Notes under the pieces: model-generated | What the model saw: the letters and a program-made list of their open reading frames with translations, nothing else | Database searches by the model: none | What the model was told of the DNA's origin: nothing | Program-made: the position numbers and the translations under genes | In this document: piece by piece, positions 1 through 33,789 of the stretch | How the letters are laid out: every line of letters starts with the position of its first letter | Position numbering within the stretch: the stretch's first letter is position 1 | Assembly: GCF_027942865.1 (NCBI RefSeq) | Contig: NC_134525.1 | Coordinates: forward strand, 22,877,657 to 22,941,656 | Length of the DNA: 64,000 nt | Source: Odontesthes bonariensis | Taxonomy: Eukaryota; Chordata; Actinopteri; Atheriniformes; Atherinopsidae | Reading direction: 5' to 3'

Positions 1-170
1 AAGCGCTATCATGCAGAGAAGAAGCCATATGTGAACATGATCCAGAAACACGGCCGTCTTCTCCGGACCAAAGCTCATTTAAAATGGACTGAGGCAAAGT
101 GGAAAACTAAAAGAAGCCTTGGTTCAACTTTATGAGAACTTTTTTTGGAATTGGTGTTATAAATGAGAGG
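1..170 (+). mobile_element. Tc1-like transposon relic (deletion derivative)
   Basis: Bases 1-108 encode a Tc1-type transposase segment (KKPYVNMIQKH, then AHLKWTEAKWKT), the same stretch found in the fossil at 16.5-17.4 kb. It runs almost directly into a terminal-repeat-like end (ttttttggaattggtgtta) near 141-165. An internal deletion has removed the catalytic part. Confidence 0.65.
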
Positions 171-3100
171 AATATGAGGCTCACCTGACTGATTACAGTA
201 CAAATAAATAAAGAAAACTATGTTTATCATAATTAAGGATACTAAAAGGACACTTAAAAACGTCTTTAGATGCACTAAATGCCTGACAGGGGAATCACAG
301 TCAAACCATGAGTTCAGTGAAGATCCACGGCTCTGATCAGGACTGTCTTTAACTTTAATATTTAAACACCGACGGGAACACTTTTATCGGAAGAGAAAAT
401 ATTAAAACCTTTTCTTCAACTTGAAATAACACCACCTGTTAAATGTGTTCAGTCTGAATCAGGAAACATTTCGGGATTTTTCTCCTGGAAATGAGATCGA
501 ACAGAAACTACCACCAACTCACTGTTACTCGCTTTTCAGACTCAGAAAAGATTTCTCCTCCTCCTCGGATGATCTTTTAAAGTCATTACTGATGTCTTCT
601 CTTCTCCGCCGCCCTGTGATTTAGCTCAGAATTAGTTTTAATTGAACACAAATGTGTCTGAATATGCTGCCCGCCTCGGTCCTCATGTAGCTGTACTCGG
701 TTGGCTTCATGCTTCATGATACGAGAGTCTCCCTGCAGCCACCAGCTCGTGCTGATTTTCCCCCCTGTCTGACCAGAGGTTAAAAACGTGTGCAGAGTTT
801 CTGTTAATTTAATCTGATGGCTGATACGTGTCGGTCGGGGAGGTCTGCTGCTGCTGTGCGCAGAACTGTGTAACAACATCAAACCGATCCACTCTGCTCG
901 TGCAGCCTCTTAATTAGATCTGATGGTGGACAGATGTGAAGTGTTGCACGGCTGCTGAAACCTGTTAATGAGCGCATGTTTGCTTTAGTCGCCCAGCTTG
1001 TCAGGGGGAATATTTCCAAAGGATGATGGAGGAAATCTTAAATCAGACTTTAAAGTGACTTTAACTGAAGTTTTCTTCCTGGACAGACGGAGTTGTCTGG
1101 CAGAGGCTCATCAAACGTAAACTTCAGAGCCGATTATCTCGATTAAATTAAGAAAAGAGACGACGCTGATTGGATGTTTATTTTAAAGTTAAAGAAAAGA
1201 GAAAGAGCTTCCCAATAAGAGATATAGTCAGGATACACTCCGGGAAGTTTAGGAACACAGATGTATCCTCTTAGATTATCATGAGGTCACTTTGCTGACT
1301 GTCGTTTTAATTCCTCTCACTTTTAATATTGCTGATTTAAATTGTCTTCAGTCGCGCATCTGAGTAATTAATTAAGTTTTCACCTCTTTTAAAGGTGTTG
1401 GATCCTGCATTTATGCACCTTCATCCAAGCTTTGGACCAAAAAATCAGGACTTTTCTGCCTCTTTAACATTTTCACCTTTTAAATTGTCTTTGCAACTTT
1501 CTAATTTCCCCAACAATGCTCTCATTAATCCTTTACAGCAGGCTCCATTTAAGCTTAAACTCACTGCGATCACACAAGCGCTTCATGTTGGTCACAGCTA
1601 CATGAGATGAACTCAATAAAACAGTCTGATAGTGAAATAACTGTTAAAGCAACTGAAAATGAATTATATTATTTTGAATAAAAGTTTTCAGGTATGAATA
1701 ACAAACGTCCCAGTTCCAGAGTGTATATGATGAAGCTTTCTCTGTTTTATGCTAATGTAAACTGGACAGAAAAAGACAATAAAAAAGTAACTGAAGTTTT
1801 TAATCGATCAACTAATCAAACTTTATTAGTGTCACACCTTCAAGTGCTTCTTTTACAAATAATTGAACAAAGGAATTTTGCAACTAATACGAACAAATAG
1901 ATAATGAAACAATAAACACTGATTATTAAAAGACAAAGATTGACACATTTGATAGCTAAAATCATAAAAATGTGTAAGAAAAGAAAACATTATAAAAGCA
2001 TATATAATTTGAGAAAAATGATTAGAAATACTTAAAACGTGACAAGAAAAAGCCAGGCTGAATAAATGTGTTTATATTTTCAGCTCCTCTCATGTCTTCT
2101 GGGAGGTTTTTCCAGCTGTTTGGAGCATAAAACTAAAGCTGACAGTGCCAGATGTTTTTGTTTTGCTCTGAGCCTTCTAGGCTCAGAAACTGTCAGCATT
2201 TCAGATTATCCTGATCAATACGAAGCATAACGGATAAGAAAAAAAATGGTGAAAAGACGTCAAAGTTTCTATTAGCTTATTTTCCTGAGCCTTTAAAGGT
2301 GGTGTGTGGTGATAAAACTCCACTCCAGAACATCTTCTAAATGGTTGTTTACGGGATTAGGGATCAACATGGATGCTCAGCGTCAGGTTTCTGTTTATTG
2401 GCTAATTCAAGTCAACTTTTAGCCATTTATAGAAGAGGACAGAGAGTTAGTTTCCCCGGATGTGTGAGACAGAAATAGACTCTGATGGAAAGCTGTGGAG
2501 TGTGGATGTGACTGTTTTCTGTGCATTATTTTGCTGATGATACTGGTGATAATAACAGGTTAGAGTGACATGTAACGTATGTGTGTGGGCGCATGCAGGT
2601 GAACTTACCTGTGAGTTATTTTGTGCTCATGCATGTGTGTGTGTGTGTGTGACTGAGGCACAGGTGCAGGGTTTTCAGTTTTAATCCTGTGATTAAGAGG
2701 TGCTACGTGAGCATCCTGTCGCCTCGGCTCTGATCCTCCATCTGTGTTCTGACTCACACAGGCACACACACATGATTTGAAATGTCAACATTCCTAAACT
2801 CGTCAGCCTTTTGAACATTTCCCGAAGCCAGCAACGTCCAAACTCTGTTTTTATCCGTTTATCAGCTGCTCCCAGCGCCAGGTTGCGTTCAGGTGTTTCA
2901 TTTGCAGACAGTTCAGTCGGGGTGGGAATTAATTTACATATGGCAATGCGATGCTTCATACTTAATGACATGCAGCTCAAGCTGAATATTTGTTCTCATG
3001 TGTATCTATAGCTGTTACATGTGATTCTATTCAGGCGTTGGTGATATTTTGGTCTTTGTGTCGAGTTTTGTGTGTAAAGATCCGCACAGTGCTGCTAATT
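171..3100. other. Intergenic or upstream intronic sequence, no gene seen
   Basis: AT-rich with many stops in all frames. A TG repeat lies near 2636-2652. Sequence at 2050-2170 resembles a diverged LINE 3' region (aggctgaataaatg). No exon with RSK similarity was found. Confidence 0.5.
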
Positions 3101-3113
3101 TGATCTGTATCTG

Positions 3114-3530
3114 AGGCTGCGGCTACACGAAAACGTTTTTCACTGTAAACGATACTTTTTCTTATTGTTTCGCTGTCGCGGCCACACGGAGCCGGCGTTC
3201 CCACTACCCCAAAACGATAGATTTTTGAGAACGGGTTCCAGAGTGGGAAAGTTTGAAAACGGCCTCGTTTCGTTTCCATTGTTACAGCTAAAACGTTTTT
3301 GCGTCAGTCAAACGTTGACGCTGTGAGCCAATTTTAACACTTCTCTATTGTCTCACAGCGTGGCGTGACACAGTGGCGTGTGTACTGCATCGTTTCATCG
3401 TTTTCATCCGTTTTCATCCGTTTTCGTCTGGACCTGAGTCTTTACAGCAGCGCGTTGCCGTGTGGTCGCAAGAATTTTCGTACCCGTTTTCAAAAGAAAA
3501 CCTCATTTTGTTTTCGTGTAGCCGTAGCCT
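3114..3530. mobile_element. MITE with ~20-bp terminal inverted repeats
   Basis: Left end aggctgcggctacacgaaaa and right end ttttcgtgtagccgtagcct are inverted repeats with a single mismatch. The interior is AT-rich with repeated cgttttcatc units and no transposase. TGAG at both outer edges may be a target duplication. Confidence 0.7.
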
Positions 3531-3539
3531 GAGTTTAGT

Positions 3540-4080
3540 TTTCAACTGAAGAGCAAAAATCTTGATCCATCTCTCATTTTCTTTATGTATTTTAATGAAA
3601 ACAGGAAATAGCTGTAGACCTGTAGACAGTTCTTTAGGCCTGACACTTCTTCTTTTGTCCTCCACTTGTCCAGTTTCCTCAAATGTTTTAAGGACACACT
3701 GCACACCATGCTGAGATATGCCAAGTTTTCAACTGAAAGCTCTTTGGGAATCACCTTGTTGCTTCAAAAATCCTATTTTCTGTTTGTAAAACTGTGTTAT
3801 CTTTTTTTCTACTTGAATGATTCATAGGTCAAAGTTAAGCGGTTTAACAAAGAAAATGGACTGGACTGAAAATGAGGGAAAAAGCAGCCAAAGAAAAACT
3901 GTGAAATATCTTCAGAAAACCTGGAGTTGAACTATTGCTCAAGATCACTTTAAAAGATTACAAGAAAGTCTGGCTGCTTAGAAGGAAAATATAAAATATT
4001 AACATTGCTGCACAAACACTAGAGCAACATCCCTTTCCAACACAAGTGGCTTCTCCATGCTTGGCTGCACAATGTGAAAA
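3540..4080 (-). mobile_element. Tc1/mariner-type fossil
   Basis: Minus-strand translation at 3620-3704 reads VLKTFEETGQVEDKRRSVRP followed by KEL, the helix-turn-helix linker and GRPR-like box of Tc1-family transposases, frameshifted and with stops. The A-rich part to 4010 looks like the other flank of the same relic. Confidence 0.5.
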
Positions 4081-4083
4081 TCA

Positions 4084-4330
4084 CTAAAGACCAAATTGTG
4101 TTAGAGGTTGTGTTGGCGCAATTCTTACTGTCTTACCAAAACCAGGTCGCAGGGGCAACAGTCTAAACATAGATCCACAGCCTTGTGCTGCAGCTTCTCT
4201 GGGGGGGACATCAAGTCTTTCCCAAGTAAACCGAGCTGTATAATATCTCCAGCAGGTTCCTGAGTCTGCCTCCTCCCCGTGGGGACATGTCCAAAACACC
4301 TCCACAGGGAGGCGTCCCGGAAGGCATCCT
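4084..4330 (-). mobile_element. LINE 3' fragment (RTE/Rex-like), minus strand
   Basis: Minus translation contains EVFWTCPHGEEADSGTCW and FTWERLDVPP, the degenerate C-terminal block found in fish RTE-type LINE copies, with frame breaks. Confidence 0.5.
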
Positions 4331-4403
4331 GATCAGAAGTCTACTAAAAAAATAAATGTATTTTTAAAGCTCAGTTTCAACAATCTGCAAAGACAAAAAA
4401 CAA

Positions 4404-4431
4404 AGGTTTTTTTTTTTTTTTTTTTTTTTTT
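4404..4431. repeat. Poly(T) tract
   Basis: A homopolymer of more than 20 T (poly-A on the minus strand), close to the LINE fragment. Confidence 0.85.
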
Positions 4432-4800
4432 ACCAATTACTAAGGAGAAGTCCTCTGACCCCCTGTAATCCAGCCTTTTATGTTGTTTCATGATGTAGCA
4501 CAGAGACGAGAGGTATTCTGCTGCACCACCCTCCACCCATCCCCACAGCGTGTAACCTTTTCCTAAGAGAAATAGAAAGCAAGAGGGAGAATAACAAGCA
4601 GACAGAGAGAGGTGCAAACCGGATTGGAGAGGTGAGAACGGTTCAAATAAAGATAGAAAAAGTGAGAAAGGAGGAGGCAACGAGGGACAAAAAGAGGGAG
4701 GGAGGCGAACATTCCTCTCTGGGAGGGAGAGGTTTTCTCAGGGATGAGCAGAAGCCGACACCGGCTCCATCCTGCCGCCTCGCAGTCGATACTCACGAGC

Positions 4801-4899
4801 ATGTTAGCGCCACAGAGTCTCAGCCGCAGTCGGGACTACAGGACCCACAATGCACTGGGACATCCAGCATCGAACAGATCACCCACCTGGGAGCAGCAG
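4801..4899 (+). CDS. Candidate alternative first coding exon of rps6ka3
   Basis: An ATG at 4801 with A at -3 opens 33 codons (MLAPQSLSRSRDYR and on, ending TWEQQ) that stop exactly at a GTATGA donor in phase 0. The first certain RSK exon at 8720 starts in phase 0, so the join is in frame (TWEQQ then DDVQINEIS) and would give a 726-residue kinase, near the family length. The peptide is not like the usual RSK2 N-terminus (MPLAQL). Upstream sequence is CpG-richer than the surroundings. RSK N-termini vary between paralogues and promoters, so an alternative start is plausible, but I see no homology to support it. The usual first exon may lie upstream of the window. Confidence 0.3.
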
Positions 4900-5149
4900 G
4901 TATGAAAAGGAGGAGGATTGGTCCAGGGGCTGAATGGCGGATGGGAGGAAGGGAAAGCAGGTGGTGGAGGTGACGTGTGTGTCTGTTCACCTGCTGTGAG
5001 TTTAACTGCATCAGTGTCCTGAGTAAAGGAAGGAGGAGCGAGCTCGGACGCTTTAGACGGAGTTGGAGACTGAAGGAAGCGACACAGTTTGGTCACATTA
5101 GTCAGTGAGCGACAGCAGGGAGCAGGTATTGGGGGTGGCTCCGTGACAA

Positions 5150-5185
<36 letters not shown>
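5150..5185. repeat. (TG)n microsatellite
   Basis: About 17 TG units. Confidence 0.95.
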
Positions 5186-5187
<2 letters not shown>

Positions 5188-5740
5188 GTGTGTGTTGTAA
5201 CTTCCTGCTGTGTGCATGACGAACGTTCGGGAAGCCTGCTCAACCTGCTGTGTGACTCACGGAGATGTGAAGAAGCCTGGACGGCAGAGAGAAATCCACC
5301 TTCAGACAAAGTCACACTGCTTTTTGCGTGTCGCGGTTTCCTTTTGGATTATCCTGCTGCGTTTTCCCAGAATGCATTTCAGAAGAAAACCCAGAAAGTG
5401 TGTCTGAACTTTTTCTGTTTTTTTGTTCATGCTCTGCCTTTATAAAGACACGTGTTCATGGAGAATAAATGTGCTCAGACCACACCCTGTGCTGTGACTC
5501 AGTGGCTGCAGTGCATCATGGTCTAATGAGGCTTACTGGGAGTAGAAATCGATCCGTTGCCTTCTATAATGACTCAATTTTGAACAGAGCAGAGTATATA
5601 AGCCTCCTTCTATCGAATGGATGCAAGGATTAGGAAACAGAGAAAAGGCAGGACAGGGAGGAGGAATCCATCAAGAACACCTCAGCTGGAACTGAGAATA
5701 CTGTAAGCCGTGCTAGCAACTGTATTCAAGTCATATTTTA

Positions 5741-6144
5741 CTTAAAGCTATGGTAGGTAATCCTAGAGAGCTAGCAAGAGAGCTAGCAAGATTCGAAAGT
5801 GTCCCCTCCTCTAAGCTCCACCCCCCCCTCCCCATTCCGTCAGTGCTTCATCCAAAGCCGGTAGAACCGCATGCGCACATGGAGCAGGGAGCCGACAGAG
5901 GGGGGCGTAGGCAGAAAGCAGAGGCATCTGATTGGTTTTTGTAGGCGCTCCAATCCGAGATCAGCGGGACGCTGATCTCGGATTGGTCAGCTTTTTCTCA
6001 GTCCTGCAGCTGCCACAGAGGTCTGATTATTTTCGTCCCTTTTTCTAAATACATCTTGTATAGATTTCTCTCAGGACAGACGGACCATTTCACCCAGTAT
6101 TACAAAATGTGTTTCTGAACAGGATTACCAACCATGCCTTTAAG
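5741..6144. mobile_element. MITE with internal perfect hairpin
   Basis: The left end cttaaagctatggtaggtaa and the inverse of the right end (cttaaaggcatggttggtaa) are inverted repeats extending to aatcct. The 404-bp body has no transposase. It contains at 5950-5986 two perfect 17-bp arms, ccaatccgagatcagcg and its complement, separated by gga. Confidence 0.75.
5950..5986. repeat. Perfect 17-bp inverted repeat, 3-nt loop
   Basis: The arms are exactly complementary, within the MITE at 5741-6144. Each arm carries an inverted or direct CCAAT motif. Confidence 0.95.
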
Positions 6145-6189
6145 CTAAAAGCCCAGGCGTTAGGGTTATTATAAGTATCTCTGGATCTT

Positions 6190-6660
6190 GTTCTCAGTGA
6201 TGGTGGACGGTTGGAGTTAGAGATGGACAGACGGATTGGGGCTTCGTCAGCAGTTATGAGGGCGCTGCTCCGGTCTGTTGTGGTGAAGATGGAGCTGAGC
6301 CGGAAGGAGAAGCTTTCAGTTTACTGGTCCATCTTTGTTCCAACCCTCACCTGTGGTCACAGATCTGGGCGGTGACCCAAAGAATGAGGTCAAGGTTAAA
6401 AGCAGCTGAAATGAGTTTCCTTCAGAGGGCGGCTGGCCTTAGAGATAGAGGGAGGAGCCGCTGCTCCGCCACATAGAAAGGAGTCAGCTGAGGTGGTTCA
6501 TCTGGTTAGGATGCTTCCTGGTCGCCTCCCTTTGGAGGTTTTCCAGGCACCTCCAACTGGGAGAAGCTGGGGAGAGGAATGTCTGAGTTTCCTTCCTGGA
6601 CCTGTTGCCTCCTAGACATGACCTCAGATAAGCTGAAAATGATGGATAGATGGATAACTC
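6190..6660 (+). mobile_element. RTE/Rex3-like LINE 3' fragment
   Basis: Plus-strand translation, across frameshifts, shows the C-terminal LINE block (ELSRKEKLSVYWSIFVPTLT, then MSFLRRAAGL, VRMLPGRLPLEVFQAPP). The copy ends in GATG/GATA repeats (atggatagatggata), the tail type of these LINEs. 5' truncated and inactive. Confidence 0.65.
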
Positions 6661-7537
6661 ACTTCAATTCTAGTTCATGAGTTGATGATTTAATTCCAAC
6701 TATTTCTGATTCCGAACGAAACGGTACTAATTTCGGTCTCTAATTCTCAGTGTAAAAAGAAAGCTCACTCAGCACATTTACATGGCACTAGAAAATTAAT
6801 TATTGTGTCAGTCTGACCAAAACTGGACTTTTAAAGGCACGTTAGTCTGGCCACAATCGAATCAAACTGAGCTTCTGGAACCTGGACTGTGTTTGGAGCG
6901 TGTACAGAGCACCTATGCCGATTTGATTTCATTGCCAAAGATCCATCGTTTTGCATCTTTTTGTAAAGAAAAGAAAAGTCTAAGTGTGTATGAACACAGC
7001 TGAATTCCCAATAAAGCTGCTCTCATTCACATATTTTTCTGTTAACCGTTAAGAATAAACTCACTGAAATCATTTCCAGTTTGTCGCTCTACTCTAATAA
7101 AATCCTGATTTTACAACCACCATCTCATATAATGATACAATCACCATTCAAGTAACTTCAGCTGTACTTACATGTACCATGATCTCCCTAGGAGGAAGTT
7201 AGAGGCAGCAGGATGTGTTGAATACTGTCCCTGTCGCACCTTTAAATCGATGCTTTTCAAACTCTTAAAATGATTTACGGGAACAGAAGACGTAAAATTA
7301 CTCTTTTTTTTTCTGGGTTTCACTTTGCAAACACAGTTCAGAGTTCCTCCAACTTTACACCGGTAGTTTCTGTTTGTGTATTCTGTGCACAAATCCAACT
7401 TTATTGATATAGATGTAGATAAACTCATCTACCAACATCGGTGTTGATCCTCAGTTCTTTTAAACCGGTGCATAATGGATGTAAATTTGGGATGTGATAC
7501 ATAATTATTATTCAGATTTTGTCCTCGGATAAAAGTT

Positions 7538-7538
7538 T

Positions 7539-7596
<58 letters not shown>
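7538..7596. repeat. (TG)n microsatellite, interrupted
   Basis: Two TG runs separated by tatgtgtatgtc. Confidence 0.95.
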
Positions 7597-7597
<1 letters not shown>

Positions 7598-8002
7598 TTT
7601 TGCCTCTTTCTAGTAATTAAATCTAGTAAAACGGAAGGTTTTCTGGGGCAAAATCTTACTTCCTGCTCGCAGTTTGCCAACATTCCTGTTCTCAGAGTAA
7701 ACGGGAGATTCAGACTGTCTTCATGTCAAGTTCACCTTGAATTCAGGCCGCTTCAACCAGAAGAGGGCAGAGAAATCAAATTTAGGTTTTCGGATGATGC
7801 ACTTCTCTGATAAAACAGCACGTTAGTTTCCTTCCAAACTGTCAAATGACCAAAACTTTACAAATGAAAGTCACAGCACTAATAACACAGACTGTTAATG
7901 TCAGGCCAGTGATGAAAATCACCACCATATATTTTGGTTCTTCCCAGTCCTGCCCATCAGATTCTACAGGAGGCTCTCAGAATTACTATTCCTTTTAGAT
8001 TT

Positions 8003-8044
<42 letters not shown>

Positions 8045-8091
8045 ATCTATATATATATCTATATCTATAGATATATATATCTATATATATA
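8003..8091. repeat. Compound (TC)n-(TA/TCTA)n microsatellite
   Basis: A CT run grades into tctatatata repeats. It ends about 630 bp before RSK exon e1. Confidence 0.95.
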
Positions 8092-8719
8092 TGCAACTAT
8101 GATAAAAAGCTCATGTCGATCCTACTCGCTGCATGGAAAAAAAAAAAGCCATAACTCGTTAATGGATATGGCCCCAGGCACCACATAGTTTAATGGAGAG
8201 ACTGACATACTCTCTCAGACTCCATCAAGATTAATTCTCAGACATTACCATTCCTCCCAGTTCTCTATGCTGTACACAGTTCTATTGTTGGTACCAGATA
8301 AATGTTCAAATAATAGCACTTCCTCATTTTGTATTGTTTGAATCCCTTGTACAGTGTAATAGGTGAGAGTGAGGCTGATTCTTATCTGAACACTATTGCT
8401 GTCCTCCTTTCTTCTGTTTATTTTCTCCTTTCCTTTTTATAAATGCATCTCCGGTATGTCCATTTGATCTTACTGAAACGTAATGGCTATAATAGACCAA
8501 AAAGTTACTGTTTTTCTCTCTATGTATCCTTTTGTAAATCACCAAAATGAAAGCGAACCATCACACATCTAGAGTCTTGAGATGTCATGAAAGAATTGAA
8601 TGGTTCCATGAAGCGGTTGCATTTCTTTTCAGTTCCTTGGAGAAATAATTTCCTTAATGTAACAATGAGCTTATATCTGTGTGTGTGTTTGTGTGTGTGT
8701 GTGTGTTTTTGTGTTGCAG

Positions 8720-30222
<21,503 letters not shown>

Positions 30223-32852
30223 CCTCCTCCAACTTCCTCCTCCTTTCAACTCTGACCTCGATCTGACCACCGCCGGACACCCCACCCACCTCTCTCCAGT
30301 CCGGTCCAGTCCGGCGGGACAGACTACTGATGGACCTCAGAGCCGCTAACGCCAAATAGGAGCATAGAGACCGCCACCCATCAGCCCCTCCCCACCCCGT
30401 CCTGCACCTTAACGGGCTCTTCTGATTGGATCTCTTCTGCTGTCTTACTGTAGAGTCTCAGCTTTAGCGTCGCTGATCGACAGCTGGACTGAGCTGTGAA
30501 GAAAACCTTTATGTGTTTGTTGCTTCGGACAATCAGCTCCGCCTTGCAGACCCAGCGGCCGGGCGTGTGTCAGGAAAATGAAAGTACTGTATTTATTAAC
30601 TTCAGATGGGGAAATCATAGGAACAAGGTTATTTAGAGTGTGCATTTAAGGAGCTCGGGCTCATTATCATGTTATTGTCACAGTTCTGTGTCGCTGTAGA
30701 TCCTGAATTTAAACCTCAAAGTAGCCTCTGAGATGACGTCTGCAGGAAAAGCCAGAAGGAGGGGATCACTCATTCATAGGTAAAGACGAGTCTCTCCGGA
30801 GTGGCATTTTGTTTTTAGAAGTAGTTTTGGTGCGTCAAGACACTTCCGGTTTCCAGTATTTCATCATTCATGATCAAAAGGCAAAGAACAAAGCTGAACT
30901 TTGATCCAGGCGGTGGGCTTTTCCACCCAGCAGTCCACACTGAGGCTCTCATCTGCACATTTATCCAATATTTACATATAAAATGGGAATATTATGAATC
31001 AGAAAGTCACAATAAAGCTAATTCTGACTCTTTTTATCAGTTCAGAAAGCTCAGCATCAGTTATGTTTACCGTATGCTGCCCCCTGGTGGCCACAAGAGA
31101 TTTGACCGTCCTGAATTCTTAAATACTTTTTAAATATATCCCGTTTTCTTTTTGCCTTTGGACAGTCCACTCGTTACATTTCACATTTAATATTATTTGA
31201 CTTTCTAATCTGACAAGTAAAGAATTTACTGATTAGAAAAATAAATTTAAGCAGAAAAGCGAGAATCTGAATCAGTGGTGTTCAGTCTTCTACCAGAGTT
31301 TGGAAACAAATAAATTATTTAATGAAACAGATTTTCAGTTTTAAAAAAAATCTGAAGCGTGAGTCGATTGGCTTTGTGTTACAACTGAGCAAAACAAAGC
31401 TAAAACAAACTTGAAATTAAGATATTGAAATAATTTCTTTTTAAAGTAGAACATTTTTAGTGTATAAACGTCAAATTATTTTAATTTCCTGCTAAGTTCA
31501 GGAAATGTTTTTCAAAGTTGGTTCACCACATTAAAGGAAACTTTATCTGCTTAACCACCCAAAGAAGATGACAAATATGACAAATATTCTCATTTAAAGG
31601 AGTTTTTGTCATTTATTTGGTGATGTTCAACACAAAGAGGCATTTATGGGACGTGCTGTGTGTGGGATAAATCAAAAGACGAGTTTAATTCCAAAACCTG
31701 ATGGGTTCTTTTTGTGTTTTTGGATGTTTGTTTTGTCATTTCCGTCCTCGACTTAGACAATCTTTAAAACAAAAAAACAGCCGTGGAATCCAACTCTTCT
31801 TCCTCCGTTTGTAGCATGTGAGCCGGTTCAAGTGTTTAAATCTGTCAGCAAACCCTTTAAAGACTCGTTTAAAAAACACTCCGGCTGTGTTCAGGCTTCA
31901 GAGCTGCCTGTAAACCCCGTTTGGCACCATCTTGGAGGTCAACAAATCAAAGGATTAGTTCTCCGAATTACAGAAGACAAACCACACTTAAAGATAGAGC
32001 TTAGCATCATAGGAAATGTTCTTATTTACTTTTTTTGCCAAAAATAAAAACGAACATTGGCGTTTTTGACGTTCAGTAGCACAAAATTGCAACCGTTTGC
32101 ACCTTTGGTTTCACGATGCAGCCAATGTAGAATCGATGGAAAGCTTATCAGCAACTAACGGCGGCAAAAAAACCCAGATTTTCACCTTTTGGTTTTATGA
32201 GTTCAAACTGTAGGACTGACGGTCGTCGTCAGAACACGCTGATGAAAGGCAACAGTTGCATCTAGTTAAACCTCTGTAAAGCTTCCTGTGTGGAAGTCAC
32301 AGTTTCAGTCTGCAGGACCTTTAAGGTTTGCCTTCCTCCACTGAAATAAATCTGCTGCATAAAAGATCAAATGCGGGGAGTCAGAGGACCACGAAGGCCC
32401 TTTTACCCCTGTGAAAAAGTTGGAAGAAAAGTATTGGTCAAAATGTGACACTTTTGAGCTAAATGAGATTTAAAAAAAACTCCATGAAAAAATGGTTAAA
32501 ATTGTAATCCTTCTGAAACTTTGGAGATAAAGGTCAAAATTTTGAAATATTAAGTCAAAATTGCATTAAATCAATTAATCAGAACTTGATTTATAAACCA
32601 CTAAGAGCCGTTCAGAGTACTTCGACGATACGTACGATAACATTAAAATAACGTTAAAGCAGATGCGTGTAAAAAAGATGCAGCGAAAAAGAAGATAAAA
32701 GGAATAAAATGAAATGAAATCAGATCAAAACAGACACAGTACAGTGAAAATGAACCAAATGCAGTGATTTAAATGTTTTAAAGATCTCATTTTTTGAATA
32801 AAAGAGAAAAACAAACTAAATTATGAGATAAACAGTGAAAAATAAAAGCTGG

Positions 32853-32876
32853 GTTTTTTTTTTTTTTTTTTTTTTA
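32853..32876. repeat. Poly(T) tract
   Basis: Homopolymer T run in the rps6ka3 3' region. Confidence 0.85.
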
Positions 32877-33404
32877 CTTTTGAGTCATTAATCATAAATT
32901 ATTTTGATCTCATTTTTTGTCAAAATGTTCACTTTTTATCTCATGATGACTCAAGTAAAGATTTTAGTCCAAAAACCTCATTTTTAAAGCTTTTTTAGTT
33001 CATTTAAATACGTTAAAATGTGTGTTTTACTGGCGGAGACGGCTGTCCTCTCGTGTTGCCTCACAGCTGTGACTCACCTGCAGGTGAACAACTGAAACCT
33101 TCTTCCTCTCTGTCTGTGTCTGAAACTTAAAGGGATTAGATTCAGATTTACTCTCTGTTTTGGATATAATTATTGAATAAATAAGTGTTGATGCCTGACT
33201 CGTCCGCAGCTCTGGGATAAATACGTGTAACGGGGTGATTTATTTTTTTTCTTTCTGTAACTCTGAACAGAGGAATCACTGTCTTTCTTCTTCTCTTCAT
33301 CCTCTTCCTCTTCCATCTGACCCTGTCAGACGTGTTCAGCCCTGCTGCTACGCCAGCTCTCTGTTTTTGTACCTGCAGCGAGAGTTGGACTTTCTATTCA
33401 AAAT

Positions 33405-33410
33405 AATAAA
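33405..33410 (+). terminator. Candidate distal poly(A) signal of rps6ka3
   Basis: AATAAA followed within 35 bp by GT-rich sequence. Alternatives are AATAAA at 31011 and at 33176. Confidence 0.3.
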
Positions 33411-33484
33411 AAACAATAATCAGCTGAGAAGGTGCCGTGGCTTTTATTGATAAAAACAATTTTCTCAAAGCAGAACTGTTGGGT

Positions 33485-33785
33485 TTCAGCTTCTTTTTCA
33501 AGTTATCCAATTTAGTTTATTTCTAAAGCGACAAATAACAACAAACGTCACCTCAAGGCACTTCAGTGATACAGTCCAATACAAGCCAATTAGTCCAATT
33601 CATTGTAATCAAATCCAATTAAATCAAAATTAGTCCAATTCAAAAAAACTATTTCCTAGCTATGGAAACCAACAAATTGCACGAAAACTTCTCTTTGGTC
33701 CAATCTGAGCCTGCCTGAGGCGACCGTGGAGAGAAACGACTCCCTTTTAACAGGAAGGAACCTCCATCAGAACCACAACATTTTA
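33485..33785 (-). repeat. Dispersed teleost repeat, copy 1
   Basis: Contains cccttttaacaggaaggaa and cctccatcagaacc, the inverse of a segment at 54835-54865, so two copies of one family lie in opposite orientation. Tandem ccaatt/aattagtcc units at 33580-33640 form the tail. Confidence 0.55.
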
Positions 33786-33789
33786 TGCT

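Larger units (their letters stand above)
30223..33430 (+). other. rps6ka3: Probable 3' UTR of rps6ka3
   Basis: No coding exon is seen between the stop and about 33.4 kb. AATAAA hexamers occur at 31011, 33176 and 33405; the last is followed by a GT-rich stretch (ggtgccgtgg), as expected downstream of a cleavage site. Human RSK2 has a long 3' UTR, so the distal site is plausible. The real end is inferred. Confidence 0.35.

Noticed and set aside
4836..5315. 159-codon minus-strand open frame
   Set aside because: It runs through the TG microsatellite (His-Thr repeats) and lacks splice or family signals; the other strand has the better exon candidate.
5950..5986. 17-bp hairpin as a microRNA precursor
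   Set aside because: The loop is only 3 nt and the stem too short for a typical pre-miRNA; it sits inside a MITE.
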